A stretch of 64,000 nt of DNA from Rhipicephalus microplus. Lineage: Eukaryota; Arthropoda; Arachnida; Ixodida; Ixodidae. Every line of letters starts with the position of its first letter. The stretch's first letter is position 1. Under the pieces are notes generated by a model, which was not told where the DNA came from, searched no databases, and saw only the letters and a list, made by a program, of their open reading frames with translations. The position numbers and the translations under genes were made by a program. Shown in pieces: positions 32,711 to 45,003 of this stretch. The stretch covers positions 78,748,317-78,812,316 of the forward strand of contig NC_134702.1 of assembly GCF_043290135.1 (NCBI RefSeq). Reading direction: 5' to 3'.

Positions 32711-35029
32711 AATATAGTGAACGGTTTTGCAGCCCCATTACTGTCGTTTTTTTTTTCAACCAAGAAACTGGCTAGCAGGTACTGCCTGCGTCGACGTTGC
32801 GAGGTGAGAGGGTGGTACGGTAGGAGAGGAGAGGGAGGATGAGCGGACGTGCACGCGCAGTAAGGGTGGTCACGCCGCACACCGAATTGGGCTCGACCCT
32901 AAGCTGCTTCGCATCTAAAATGTCGGTCTTGCGTATCAATCGCTGTAGTTCAGTATCCCGCACTGAATTCAGCTTCGCCATTGGCAAACCTGAGAAAGTG
33001 CGCAACCCGAGCACCCAGCGACTCCCGTTCGTAGAGTTCCCACTGCTCCTTTTACCACACCGTAGATGACGTCAGTGTTTAGGGAAAGCATGTGGATGTT
33101 CGCTCTCACGAGTAGAATCTCGTTAGGGAGATTCGCAAACTCGGTGTGCGACATGCACTTTATCAACTTTTCGCTTGTTACGGCATTTGATATACCTGCC
33201 GTCTGCTGCGAGTTCCGTGAAGTTGTTTTTCCCTTCAGATGCAGCGACGAAAAGCCGGTGAAGCACCGATTGCAGGATCAATCACGTGCTTGGTAAGGTG
33301 ATGACGCCCTCTATATATGGTGCGGCGTATAGTTGTCAGCCGGGTGTTTCTGAAGCATTTTTCTATCAATTTTAGGTTAATTATTGTGATTGATTTTTGG
33401 TTATGTTTGTTAATTACACTATTTTAGATCTCCTTTGTTAATTTTAACCCCGTTTTTAGCAGTGCCGGCCTGTTTCGGGCCTGCATTGACCACTTAATGT
33501 TAAGCCTGATCACATCACATGAGATTTTCAAATGGACGACAAGCCGCGGGGCGCTAAAGCGCTGCACACTTAGAAGAGGCACTTTTAGGGTGGCATCAAT
33601 CTTACACCGGGAGCTCGCTCACGACCGAACTATGGCAGCTAATTGAGCCGACTACACGTCAACAGACCTTCGACGAAAGCCCCTTATAATTCGGACAGTC
33701 TCCACACGGGAGCTTCGCTTCGGCCTAAGAACAAAACGGCACGCACGGCCCAGAGGACAAACGTGATCCGCTGTGGCCGCGGAATTAGCGCATCCGGAAA
33801 AGCGCGCCATACACGCCTACAAGGAAGCGCAGCTCGACCGGACGCATGCACCGCTGGCGTCCTTGGGCGGCATTGGGCTGGCGCCGGTCGACGCTTCGAG
33901 CACGGAGGGAGCAGCCCCATTGTTCTACGCTCGTGTGCCGTGGGCGCCCTCCTTTGGCTGCCCTGAATGACGGCGGAGCAGGTGCGACCCGGCGTGCGCC
34001 GCCCCAAGGTGGACCCCTTTGGCGACGGAATATACGCCGCATATGCGATCGCTCGGCCCCGCTACACGCCACTTTCGCCTATAGCTAATCACGCAAAAAA
34101 GCGTCTGGTAGAACCAGCTCGATCAGGTTGTTGTGTACGTGCAGGCAAGATCGCATCGCTGGATCTAGACTGAGTGGGGACAGTGTTGCCGTACAACGGA
34201 TAGCCACATTAGTCAGTGCTTATCGTCATCTAGCCAAAGCTAGTCGGCAACGTTTTTTTTTTTCTCCGCTCATTATGTAACAGCTACGACCATTTAGGCA
34301 ATATTATGTTACATTGGCCAAGATTCAGCCAGCACTGAAGCCTACTTTAAGCAATTTCAAACAGAGCCCATCATGGGGCAATAAATGCCAAGGCATTGCC
34401 GCTCGCCTATCACGTATCGTTGGAAGCACATACTCCAAGATCTGCTTACATAAATAAAATTGAAGAGTCTTTGTATCCCTCTGGAGCCCTGTTGTGGTTT
34501 TAAAAGCCATAATATTTAGACAGTTATCAATATTGTTTCTCCCAAATTCTACAAATATAACGAGGTAAAGGCAGCATGTGGCGTATACGCTGTATCTTTT
34601 TTTTTTTGTTGTCCGTGTATAGGAAACGCAACAACGCTCTCAGAGAGCGTGTAAAACTTTTCGAACGTGAATGAATGGCTACGTGTGTACCCTTTGCGCG
34701 AGTTACGGGAAACATTACGCACGCATAACGCTTAGGTGCACTGAAGAAATTTGTTTTAACTTAATTTGGGAACCTTCCAACACCTTTGTTTTTCTTTCAT
34801 GCGCTGCTATGCGTGGCTTTCAGATCACGTATATGGACGTAGGCAGACTCAGGAGTTTATTAAAGGGGCCACTTACCTCGCTTTGTGTTCGATATAACGT
34901 CAGTGTCCTGTTGGAGAGTATGAAAAAAAAAGAAAAATTTTGTTATTCTTTAAAAAGAAATGGGAACAACGGTATGTACACCGGTAGTTTAATGTTCCAT
35001 AAAAATCATGTGGCAGCACCAGAGAAAAA

Positions 35030-35031
<2 letters not shown>
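32711..35031. other. Unassigned; GC-rich block at 33640-34170
   Basis: Between 33640 and 34170 GC rises and several frames are open on both strands, for example 33773-33970 and 33967-34173 plus. None has a recognisable domain or paired splice sites, and they overlap mirror frames. The rest is AT-rich. Confidence 0.35.

Positions 35032-35083
<52 letters not shown>
35032..35083. repeat. (TA)n microsatellite
   Basis: About 26 TA units without interruption. Its flanks do not resemble those of the tract at 32535. Confidence 0.95.
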
Positions 35084-35084
<1 letters not shown>

Positions 35085-35827
35085 GGAAACCAGGTGTCAT
35101 AGCCACCATGCGATGCTCTGAATTGAAAGTGACGTACAGTATAGAGTGGATACCACAGGAAATCAGGAAAACACCAGAAATCAGTTCTTTAGTTTCGATT
35201 TACTCAGAAAATTATGAGGGCCACTTAACGTGTGATTGTACAGCCATGTAACCGAATTACGCAATCGACACCTATGAGCGCATGTAGTCTGTGCCCCAGG
35301 TAATGTTCTCGAAAATTACATGAATATTCATTTAAAGCTCTCGAGCGCCGCAGGTAATTTCGGTACGCTGACTCAATTAAAGATGAATGTACGAATCAGT
35401 GGCCAATAGTTGAATTACCCTTCCATTATTCGACGCAGTTTTTCATTAGCTTATTTAGTGAACTAATTAATAAATAAATGTATGAGTGGGTGCGTGGGTG
35501 GATGATGGTATCGGCTCGACTGACGTTTGTAGATAAAGCCATGTAGCGTTTCTGCTTGGGAGAGTTGGTTTCTGCGCACAGAAGTCATTGTAACGTGAAA
35601 GAAGAGAGACAGAGGAGGGACAGGAAAGCACCACTCCATCAACTGGTTCACTGGGTCAACACTCCCCACTAGCCTCGCCCTTCAAAAAAACAAAAAACAA
35701 AAAAACAAACAAACAAACAAGAAAACTGTGACCATAGCCAAGTTGCATGGTCACAAGTTGTTCCCGGCAAAGAAAATAAAAAATTTGATAAGGTGTGTCT
35801 AGCAATAACAATATCTGGAATTTTCCG
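35084..35827. other. Unassigned; AAAC-rich patch at 35685-35722
   Basis: Nothing coding is supported. A-rich (CAAA)n sequence lies at 35685-35722. Confidence 0.4.
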
Positions 35828-36019
35828 TGCCGAAACTACTATACGTATATGAGGGGCACCTTATTTGAGGGCTCCTGCTCTTTGACGTGCCGACATGGCA
35901 CAGTGCACGGGCCTTTACCATTTCGCCTTCATCGAAACGTGACAGCCGCGGCCGGGGTCGTACTCGCGAAATTTGGGTCTGTAGCCGAGCGCAGTAACCA
36001 CAGGACCACCGTTGTGGGC
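35828..36019 (-). mobile_element. Diverged SINE copy
   Basis: In reverse orientation: GAGGGCTCC, GGGCCTTTACCATTTCGCCTTCATCGAAA, CCGCGGCCGGGGTCG, then GCAGTAACCACAGGACCACCG, the complement of the A-box head. Old, with many changes. Confidence 0.7.
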
Positions 36020-36358
36020 AAACGAAAAAAAAGAAAAAAGAAAAGCCGTGTCTGATACCAAATGAGCAAATTGACGCATCACTTACGGGGTGAAGAACAC
36101 GTGTGCATATGCTTGACCATGCCAAAAGTTTTATTTATTTATTTTTCCACACTCCCAATAAACCCGGTAAAAGTTAGAGCTCGTGATATGTCACATCCTT
36201 CCACTGTCCATGCTATTTCACGCTGCAATGACTTCAGGTCGACAGATTGATCTATAGACGGGACTCACGACAACGCAGAATGAAGATAAACAATCGCTCC
36301 AGCACTGCACAGCATCTGAAGAAATGTAACGCCACCTAACCGGCGGGAATGTACTCAC

Positions 36359-36475
36359 GGCGAGCGGTGCGGGACTGGAGATGAACCTGCGCGTGACGAC
36401 ACGGTTTCCGGATCCGGCCTCCGGTGACCGGACGCGGCGAATGCCGCTGCCGGCGCTGCTGCCGTCAGAAGGCAT
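36359..36475 (-). CDS. Candidate first coding exon (ATG), product unknown
   Basis: 39 codons, beginning MPSDGSSAGSGIRRVRSPEA and ending RRFISSPAPLA, run from the ATG at 36475 to a strong donor GCC|GTGAGTAC. It is very GC-rich compared with the flanks, Ser/Gly/Arg-rich and probably disordered. It ends in phase 0, the same phase as the 9846-9968 exon, so it could be an alternative first exon of that minus-strand gene; it could equally start another gene whose next exon I did not find. No domain is visible. Confidence 0.45.
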
Positions 36476-36479
36476 CGTC

Positions 36480-37685
36480 GCCCCCTCTGGCGACGGAGCT
36501 GTGAGACGCTCGCCGAGTACACTCCTGATAGTCCCCCTTTAGAAGATGCCTCTTGCGCTAGAAAGAGAGAGAGAGATAGAGGTTATCTAGCGGTAAATGC
36601 TAGTAGAAATCTGTTTTGATTGCTTTTAGTTTCGTCTAATAGCCTTCATAGCAAACATAAACCAGCATTTACCAACAGCAGCCGAAACAGGCTGCTGTCT
36701 ATATTAGAGAACTCTAGCAGTAGCGAACACACAGACAATATTCAACATATTCACCATAAGCCTGGAATAACGAATACGAACGCACTAATGTACTGTGCAA
36801 TGTCAGGCCACGCAAACAACACCAGATGGTCAAAATTCCCGAAACCCTCCCTTATGGCGTGCCCTATACTTACGCCGTGCTTTTGGCACGTAATATTCAA
36901 GATATTATCTTTATTACTTTACCAAAATACGTTTATTACACCTACGTGAAAGCTTCTGAAGAAAAAACGACTTTCATATACTATCAACAACTAGAATTGA
37001 ATAACGTGAAAATTAAAGAGAATCTGCACGTCATACAGACAGAAAATTTCTTTAATTCTATGAAAACATGCAGAGAAAGCCCGACGAAGGTACCAACATA
37101 AACACAGTAATAAAAAAAAACAAATACGCAAACACTCTCATCGGCAGGTATGCAGTTCGTGCGGAGCATTGTAGCCTGTGGTGCAATACCACGCAAGAAC
37201 GAACACAGGCCAATACACAGTGTACTTAGTCACTCCAGTGGCACAACAATGCCGGGATGAAGTGAATAGCGCACGCATAAAGAGCACTTGGCGTGCATGG
37301 CACGCGCGATGTCACGCAGGTGGAAGCTCGCAACAACGCGCACGAAATGTCCATGACGTGCAACATTCATGGAACGCTTCTACCGTAAGCGGCGCTGGTA
37401 GCCTTTCTAGAACGTGTCTCGTTTGATTGAATTATAAATCATCCACCATATAGATGGTGTGTCAAATATCCCACAGCCAAAGTAAAAAAGAAAAAAAAAG
37501 GAGGGCTATTTCGTGAAGCACACTTTGTGCATATTGTTCTCTGTATACTGCTGTATCGTCTACTAATTCTTTTGTCAATGAGTTTAGTTAATTTGTTCTA
37601 ATTATGTTTCTAACTCGACAAATACGCACCTAGTCACTAAAATGTCAAAGAGGCACTGGCATCTTCAAATGTCATCCAAGGGCAC
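36480..37685. other. Unassigned; short GA repeat at 36562-36578
   Basis: The frames at 36620-36949 and 36826-37101 overlap each other in different frames and have no family or splice support. Confidence 0.4.
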
Positions 37686-37700
37686 CATTTTCAATAGCGT

Positions 37701-37870
37701 CCGGCTGTGGCGGCTGCATTTTCGATGGAGGCGGAAATGTTGTACGCCCGTGTACTCAGATTTGGGTGCACGTTAAAGAACCCCAGGTGGTCGAAATTTC
37801 CGTAGCCCTCCACTACGGCGTCTCTCATAGTCATGTTGTGGTTTTGGGACGTTAAACCCCACCAATCAAT
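37701..37870 (+). mobile_element. 5'-truncated SINE with perfect target duplication
   Basis: Starts in the middle of the element (GGCTGTGGCGGCTGCATTTTCG) and runs to the CAATCAAT tail. Both sides carry the same 15 bp CATTTTCAATAGCGT (37686-37700 and 37871-37885). The low divergence and perfect duplication indicate a young, LINE-mobilised insertion. Confidence 0.95.
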
Positions 37871-37885
37871 CATTTTCAATAGCGT

Positions 37886-38589
37886 ACTAACTGTGTGCTC
37901 GCTGTTCTTTTTTTCTTTTTTGCTAATAAAGAAAACCTGCGAGATCTAAAAATGACGCGTGACTAGACTGCAGCGCACATCAGGAAGCAGCGCCTTCATA
38001 CAGGATCACTGCGCGGTAGCAAGTCAACACTATACGCTCCCACCTTTTGTGGGTGGGAGAGTGGTCACGTGCTATTTTTCACATTTCGCATGTTTTCCTT
38101 ATCAAGCGCAAAAAATGAGCACTCAATAAGTACGTAGCTGAACACATCGCAATTAGATAACATTCTAAGATGCGTACATGCGCGTTATTGACATTTTTGT
38201 GATTAGGTGAGTATTTCTCTAGATAAAAACGTAACTATATACTAGTTTAATTGACATAGTCAACGAAAAAAATTGCAGTGGCAGCTACAGTAGCCTTAGG
38301 AACAATATGCAGCAGGTGTGCTTCAGGACGTTCCTCTTTTGTTAAATCATGCTCTTGATATTTGGAACACCCTGTACACACACGTGTCCACGCACTAGCT
38401 CAGCCGCTCCCACGGCCAGTGATCTGCGGTTTCAAAGCGTCTTTTCCAAGAATTGCTGGTTTTAAGACAGAATACTTGGGACAACGTTCTCCACTTCATT
38501 CCTCCGAGATCATTTTTAACAGCCACAGGCCTTCCGGATCAAGGCAATTTAACAGCAGCTGAGCATTTTTGTTGCGCGTGTTTTGAATA
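37886..38589. other. Unassigned sequence
   Basis: AT-rich; no feature recognised. Confidence 0.4.
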
Positions 38590-39120
38590 ATATCGGCCCG
38601 CCCAGACTGCTACCGTGAGGCCATTTTATTTTATTATTTTCGGTCTCGGGCGCCTATGGGGGCGGTTCCGGCTACCTCCGTAAGCGAGGGGAGGCGTCGC
38701 AGTGTAGTGCTCGGCATTGTCCGGCCAGTGCCGCCCCGCACGATAACCTTGGAGGCGCGCGTTCTGCGGGACGCCCACCAACGATCCTTGTCCTGGTTTG
38801 GCTCTAGAGACGGCGCGAGCGTCTCCTGACCGTAAGTAAACGCCAACACTGGGCGCTCCCGTCTTTAGACGGCTGCCCCGAGGCTACCGACGGTCACCCA
38901 CGACGTCGGCCTGGCTGCTCGTTCCAAGAAAGACCCCACGCGACGTCACAACGACACAACGAGAGCACCGAAGTGCGGGAAGAAAGGCCATACTCGGTGT
39001 GCGTGGAACTGCCGGCGTGTCCCACGCTGTCGGAGACGAGGTCGATTAAACTACTGGTGTTTAACTGGAATCTGGAAACGTCTGTGTTTACGTATCGGCG
39101 GGACCTGACTTCTTTTTAAA
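38590..39120. other. Sharp-edged GC-rich block, origin unknown
   Basis: About 500 bp with much higher GC and CpG than both flanks. No frame over 71 codons, no splice-flanked exon and no tRNA-like part. The sharp boundaries suggest an inserted unit such as a solo LTR, or a promoter island. I could not find a target duplication or TG..CA ends with confidence. Confidence 0.3.
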
Positions 39121-39466
39121 GACGACAGTCCTTCCGAGTTGGGGACCTTCAACGCCAAAATTGGCCTGTACATTGTTTAGGAGAATTTTATTTCTGAGAA
39201 AAATCATACATACACAGAAGACATTTATGTGTTACATCGTTCGTTCTCAAGACATTGCTAATATGCCTTAATATACATTAAAATGCACAACAGGAATTGT
39301 TTGTACCTGTAAACGAAAATTCTAACGTGCATAAAGAAAACTATGCTCAGGGGTACGTACAATTCTTGAAAAGGAACAAAAACAACTTTTTTAAAAAATG
39401 CTTACGAGAATAAAGAGATGCTTATACAATACTAAATGCAGGGTCAGTGAAATCACAAACACTAGC

Positions 39467-40029
39467 CTACCTTCTCAGTAATGAAGGCAAGGCATGGACA
39501 CTTTGTTCTTTCTGAGAATAATAAATCATGTTGACCACTGCAGGACGAAAGCTTCCTCCACCAGAATGAATAACTGTCCGTTCAAATGTGTTAGCATCAC
39601 GGTTCTTAAGCGATGTAGTAGAGGAAACATGGCCCTCTGAGGGTGTCCCCGCAGGCATGCTAGTCCCCTCCGCTTCCACAATACAAAAGCACCAGCACAC
39701 ATTATCAACTAAACAAAAACATCTCTGTGCCGCGACTGCCATTGCATGCTGACTTGAAACATGCTGGTCACCAAACGCCAGAAAGTACGTGCCACAGGAC
39801 ATTCGTGAAGTACATGATTTAGAGTTTCCGTCCGGCCGCACAGCGGACATGAGGCGGAGGGCAACACACCCCACGCCGCAAGGCGGTCGGCCGTTGGCAA
39901 CGCCTGCCATTCTCTCAACCAAGTGAAGTCTCGGACTTCAGCGGGTACGGTTGTGGTTTTCATGAACAAGCTTTGACTTTTGCGGCATTTCTTGCGCTGA
40001 TCATCCTTCAAATTTTTACAGCAATACAT
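39467..40029 (-). pseudogene. C-terminal fragment of a non-LTR retrotransposon ORF2
   Basis: The minus frame shows FTWLREWQALPTADRLAAWG, then CPLCGRTETLNHVLHECPVARTFW. This C-x2-C..H-x4-C pattern with 'LPT.DRL..WG' is the zinc-binding domain found after the RT in many LINE ORF2 proteins (zf-RVT type). A TAG at 39709-39711 breaks the frame, which then continues (CAGAFVLWKRRGLACLRGHP) to about 39526. It is truncated at 40029, next to a G12 run. No RT domain remains. Confidence 0.8.
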
Positions 40030-42212
40030 TCACATATTTCAGTAGGTGACCGGGGGGGGGGGGAGGTAGAAAAAGGGGGTAACGATTTAGAGTACAGGGT
40101 ACTCTACTATGGGAGAGCACTGAGCTGTCCCGAATCGATGAATCATCTTAGTAAACTATTGACTGCAACGCACCGCCACACCATTAGTTTGCAGGGGTTA
40201 GCGATTTTCTTAACTCTTAAACATATTTCAATCGACCAACTCTATCCGCAGCGCCCATCAATATTGCTCAAGTTTCAGCGTTCATACTTGTGCAATTGTA
40301 AATTAAAGACCAATTATTACGCATACGTGAGGCACCACAACAACACGTCGATGTTTTGTATGTGTGCCTTTTACTAGAGAAGGCACACACAAGTAATTCT
40401 AAGGACCGTAGAGCCTATCACGCTGCGCTGACAGTGCAACGCAATTCTCAAAAAGGAAAGTGTTTCCAGTGCTTTGCTAAGACGACACGGTGGTGGCACC
40501 TACCCGTCGCTTTGCGTTCTACACCTTATCGCATCCGACACGGGCGTGCATCTTTCTCCGTGGGTGCGCACGCCATCCTTAGTTTTCGAAGGTAACTGCC
40601 AGATAGCGCTCGCGTCTAACGTGCCTCGATGCGCTCCTTTGCCTTCGCTGCACGAAGCGAGACTCTCTAACGCAGCGCTTCCAAAATACAATTCACCGAT
40701 TTTCTCGCGCAGAACATAACGTTTTGTTCAATCTTTCCACGTGCAAGACTATCGTCTTTTGACGACATTCGCAGTGAAACATGCACATACGGGGCAAATG
40801 TTTTTGTAATTATTTCTTCTTGTCCTCGCAGGTCCTTGCTTGTATGTCACCCGTGAGCGTGAGATGTTGATGCACGTCCCATTTGAACTATATTTCTGTA
40901 TGTGTGAACGCAGTTTTCTATTCCTAAATGTTTTGGTTTCTTTTGGTTCACTGCTCATCTGCTGAAACTTTCCGTATGACGATCCAATAATTCCGTATGT
41001 TAGCTTACGGAATACACATGTTTTCCGCAAGAATCTCACGCAAACATACCGAATTACTCGTATGGCATATGAAACGTTTTTCATTCTCGTCGTTTGCTAT
41101 AATCTACGTGCGCCAATGTTGCAAGATTGATGTCTTTAAAATTCCCGCTCGGAAGTGCACTTTTGGGGTGGTCGCGCAGGTTAACAATAACCAAGAGAGG
41201 ACTACGGCGGCACCCAGGGAGCCTCCAATGAAACGGTCCATACAGGCCAGATCAATAACCCATCACCGACACTATCGCAATACATAAGCGTCAATCAACC
41301 GGAACGATCGGCGTATAGGTTGCGCGACCGGAACGCACACACACCGTCGAAGGCATGCATGCGAGCAAGGAAAGCTCGCGAAAAGAAAAAAGACAAAGAA
41401 AGAAGAAAGAACATGACTGATCGAGCAGCCAACTTCGATATGCCAACGTCGACAGATGACGACACGCGCATACACGACTGCCGTGCGGTACTTTGGCACG
41501 TCCGCTCCTTTGCTTGGTTTTACACATTTGACTTGCTCGCCGCACGAATACCTACAGTCCTGCAGCGTTTCCTTTTTGTTTCTAGCTCGGTTCTTTTCGC
41601 GCACCACCGCGCCTCGCGGGCGTGATCGGCTCTCGGGTCTGCGTGTCTATCGTATCATCCCTCTCGGGAATTACGTAACGGGGCAAGATCTCCACCCCCC
41701 TCTCTCAATCACTCGCCGCATCGCAGCAGCCTAACAGGCAGCGGTCATTGCGCCGGGCTATTGCGTGGGCTCCACTGAGGCGTGAAGATGTTTCGGACGA
41801 AAGAGGCTGACCGCATGCACGTACGCTCCACCGAAGATGGAGGTCTCTCTTCGCTCGCCCGCACGCAGTCTTTCTCCGCTTAGTCTGTCCCGTTGCTCAA
41901 CAGCTCGTGTCAGCGCGTAACCCCCCCACGCACTCTTTTTCGGGGTGTCGCAACGCGCGATGGACACGCACTTCCCGCGGCGTGATAGCACGGATCGCTT
42001 CTTGAAAGGTCGTGCTCATAAATTCTTCACTACTGTCGCCCAACTTCTCACAGCTTGCATTCAAGCTCGATTATCGCTTGAAGTTTTCAGTGAGGTTGCG
42101 GCAACAAGGCTCGACAAGTGCAGGTCCGGTTTGCCGGGCACGACGACGCATCAGCAGTGCAAAAATATGGCAAAGACAAAAGAACAAGAAACTGGTGCGC
42201 TTGTGTTCTCTC
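40030..42212. other. Unassigned; poly-G at 40052-40063, GC-rich block 41600-41990
   Basis: A G12 homopolymer and a moderately CpG-rich block. The frames between 41270 and 41730 lie on both strands with no support. Confidence 0.35.
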
Positions 42213-42345
42213 TTAGGTGCCAACTTGTATCTCGCGTCTTTGCAACTTTATTCCCACCAACATTCCACGCGTTTGTGATCTTTTAGGTGCCAACTTGTAT
42301 CTATAGCGTCTTTTAAACTTTATTCAAACACTAACATTTCATCGT
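42213..42345. repeat. Two-copy ~70-bp tandem duplication
   Basis: TTAGGTGCCAACTTGTATCT occurs at about 42213 and 42284. Each copy is followed by GCGTCTTT..AACTTTATTC and then CCAACATT or CTAACATT. A diverged tandem duplication. Confidence 0.75.
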
Positions 42346-44019
42346 TCGGGATGTTGAGGGTCGTGGTCTGAAAGCCTCTTCATGGATTTTACCTCTGACG
42401 TACTTGCTTCCGGATATTGCTGTCAAAGATCAGTGGCTATCTCAGCTTCTCGCTACGTACCCTGCCCACGCCCACGTCTTGATTTCAATCAGCACGTCAA
42501 TATCAAGCATTTGTTCCCTGACCTCAAACGTGTCAGTTTCTGCTCGCGTACAATTTCTTGAAAAAAAGCACAACGACGTCGTGACCAGAAAGTGCGCTTC
42601 GTGTCAATTCAGAACCGCGACAGTACAGCTGTCGCTGCCAAGCCAATTTCTGTATGTCTTAGAAAACGAAGTAGATAATTAGGCACTTGAATTGCTGCTG
42701 CTCTTACGCGCATTTCGAGCACTCGTCTTTCAAACTATAGAGATAAAACTGTTTTCTTACGCAGCGCTTTTCATAAAGTTCCAAGTTGCCGAGACAATTT
42801 AATTGAGCTGTCAAGCGCCTTCGTTATTATCAACGAAGGAGGAGCGCGATTTGCGAGCTGGAATCACCTTTTGAGTTCCGAAGATTAAGGTGACGCCAGT
42901 CTAGCCACGATTATTTAAGTGTCACCGATAGGTGCGCACCCACGGAATCGATACGGACCGCAGCTGACAGCCTTGGGTGTAGGCGTGTGAGTGGCATGCA
43001 GCCACTGTTAACGCTTGCGAACACCAGTTCGCAGTGGGTGCCGAGTACACTCTTTAGGCGTTATCACTATGTGCAGTCTTCGGCTCAGTGCTATATGCAC
43101 TTGTCTCCCTGTTTAGTCTTTCTTGTTAACTTCTGTTTTTCTATGGTTGGTTAGTACCACGTGCGTTCTCGATTAACGTGACAAATGATAAGCCCGGCCA
43201 AGCCTCAAGGCCACAAGCCGGGACCTTCGAAAATGTGTTATGTCTTCACGCCAGACGTAGTCGGAGGCGAGGAACACAACGCAAATACCTATGCGAGAAT
43301 AACTTACTACCTTGCGGCTCCCAGCAGGAGCGAGTGACAAACAAATAAAATAGAGCATTCTTTCATGACGAGAGAGAAGAACAGAAGCAATGAAAGGTAT
43401 GACGTTTCAGGAGCTCCCGTTTTCAATATTTCTATAGAGAAATATGTAGAGATTACTTCACAAATATTGACTACAATGTAGAGAATACTTCACAAACATT
43501 GACTACCAAAAACAAAAAAGTAATAAATTAGTGTGAAGACCACAGTAGAGGCTTTTTAAAATTTTTTGTTGCTATCTTTTTTCTAAGACAATTGAGACAT
43601 GCGTATGTATGTACACGCGTTTCACAAAATACTTGCAGCAGGAGGTTATGACGCTAGCAGTCATTTGTTCTCCTCGTGTTTATAGATAGTGGTGGCTGAC
43701 ATTACGACGATGGTCGTTTGAGCTATAGCTCAAATATATAGTGTTAAAAATTTCAATGGAATAAGTGCGGTAAAAGGTAGCAAGACAGCCCCCCCCCCCA
43801 CACACACACACGCACACACACACGAAAAATTACGCTATCTCCCACTGAAGGTAACCATGTGTGGATGCGAAGCAGCCGGAAGATGGTGAACGACACCCAT
43901 AAAAGTTCGTCTACGTCGCCTTAATCAAGTGCACCAACATTTACAAATTTTACCTAGCTAACGCTGCCGGTGACATCTCTTGACGCCCGTGACCGCTGCC
44001 GTGAACTCTGCCGGTAAGA
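42346..44019. other. Unassigned; (CA)n with C-run at 43790-43824
   Basis: A CCCCCCCC(CA)n tract is the only local feature. No exon is supported. Confidence 0.4.
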
Positions 44020-44213
44020 ATGACCACAGCACTGCTAAACATCCAGTCCCTCAACGCACACCCCAGAGACATCAAACGTGATCCCGTCTTAACTAAAGTA
44101 GACGCGCTCTGTCTCACGGAAACATGGAACACCCCAAGACTGACGATCAACGGCTGTGAAGAGATTGGGTGGACCATGGGTGTACTGAGGAAGCGTCTCG
44201 TTGCCTTCGCCAC
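44020..44213 (+). pseudogene. Fragment of an endonuclease (EEP-type) domain of a retroelement or Helentron
   Basis: The frame begins MTTALLNIQSLNAHPRDIKR and continues PVLTKVDALCLTETWNTP. N-x-x-S-L-x-x-H near the start and 'D-x-L-C-L-T-E-T-W' with the catalytic Glu are the first two motifs of exonuclease-endonuclease-phosphatase domains. These occur in LINE ORF2 proteins and in some Helitron-like elements. Only about 60 residues remain before unrelated sequence. It is not a host AP endonuclease, since no further motif follows. Confidence 0.55.
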
Positions 44214-44254
44214 CTACTCGGGAGAGTGAATGGGGAGCATATATAAAAAAATGG

Positions 44255-45003
44255 CAGCATGTCCACGGATTGAATGATGGAGAGTGGGGTGAAGCATTCG
44301 TCCGTCCGTTCATTCTTGCTTCCGTCCGTCCATGCGTCCATCTGTGTGACCATCTATGCGTCCATCCACCCGTTCGTGCGTGCGTCTGTTCGCGCGTTCG
44401 TCCATGAATCCGCCCCTGCGTCCGTTCATGCGTCCATCCATGCATCTGTCTGTGTGTCCGTTCGTCCGTCTATTCAACGCTCCAAGTACCACCATCTCGA
44501 ATCTTTTCATCATATATTCCCCATATAGAAGCACCGCCATTCAGCGGACATTCCAAGGACTAAACGAGAGGTGGCACACGCACACTTTCTTACGGCTTGC
44601 GCTTCGGGTCTACTTCGCACCGTTAACCACCTCGAGTTCATGGAATATACCAGTTCACTGTATTCATGGCACTGCGGCCCAACGCTCGCTAAACCTTTCT
44701 AAAACAAAGGAGGTTACGCCCAGCGAGTATAACGTAGCAACCTTTTCCTGTCAGATAGTGCTCAATGTACATGCCAATGGCTGCTAATGGGGATCGCAGC
44801 GTGCTTGTTAACTAAAAGCTGCTATCTCTCATTCCCCATAGCAGCCATTGACTTGTACATTGAGCACTATTTTTTATTGTTCAACAACGCACATAAGAAA
44901 TCTCTCACCGGCACCACCTTGGAGGTCAAAATGTTGTACTTGTTACACGCTACAACAGCTACGAGGGACAAATAGGTGCCGTTATAAAGAGCTTCGCCCC
45001 TAA
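44255..45003. mobile_element. TIR element with GTCC minisatellite, copy 3
   Basis: Left end GCAGCATGTCCACGGATTGAATGATGGAGAGTGGGG; right end AGAGCTTCGCCCCTAAAA at 44990-45005. The internal GTCC-type array is at 44295-44475, followed by CTCCAAGTACCACCATCTCG as in copy 2. The right part contains a ~36-bp inverted repeat (44757-44793 and 44831-44867) with about three mismatches. Confidence 0.65.
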
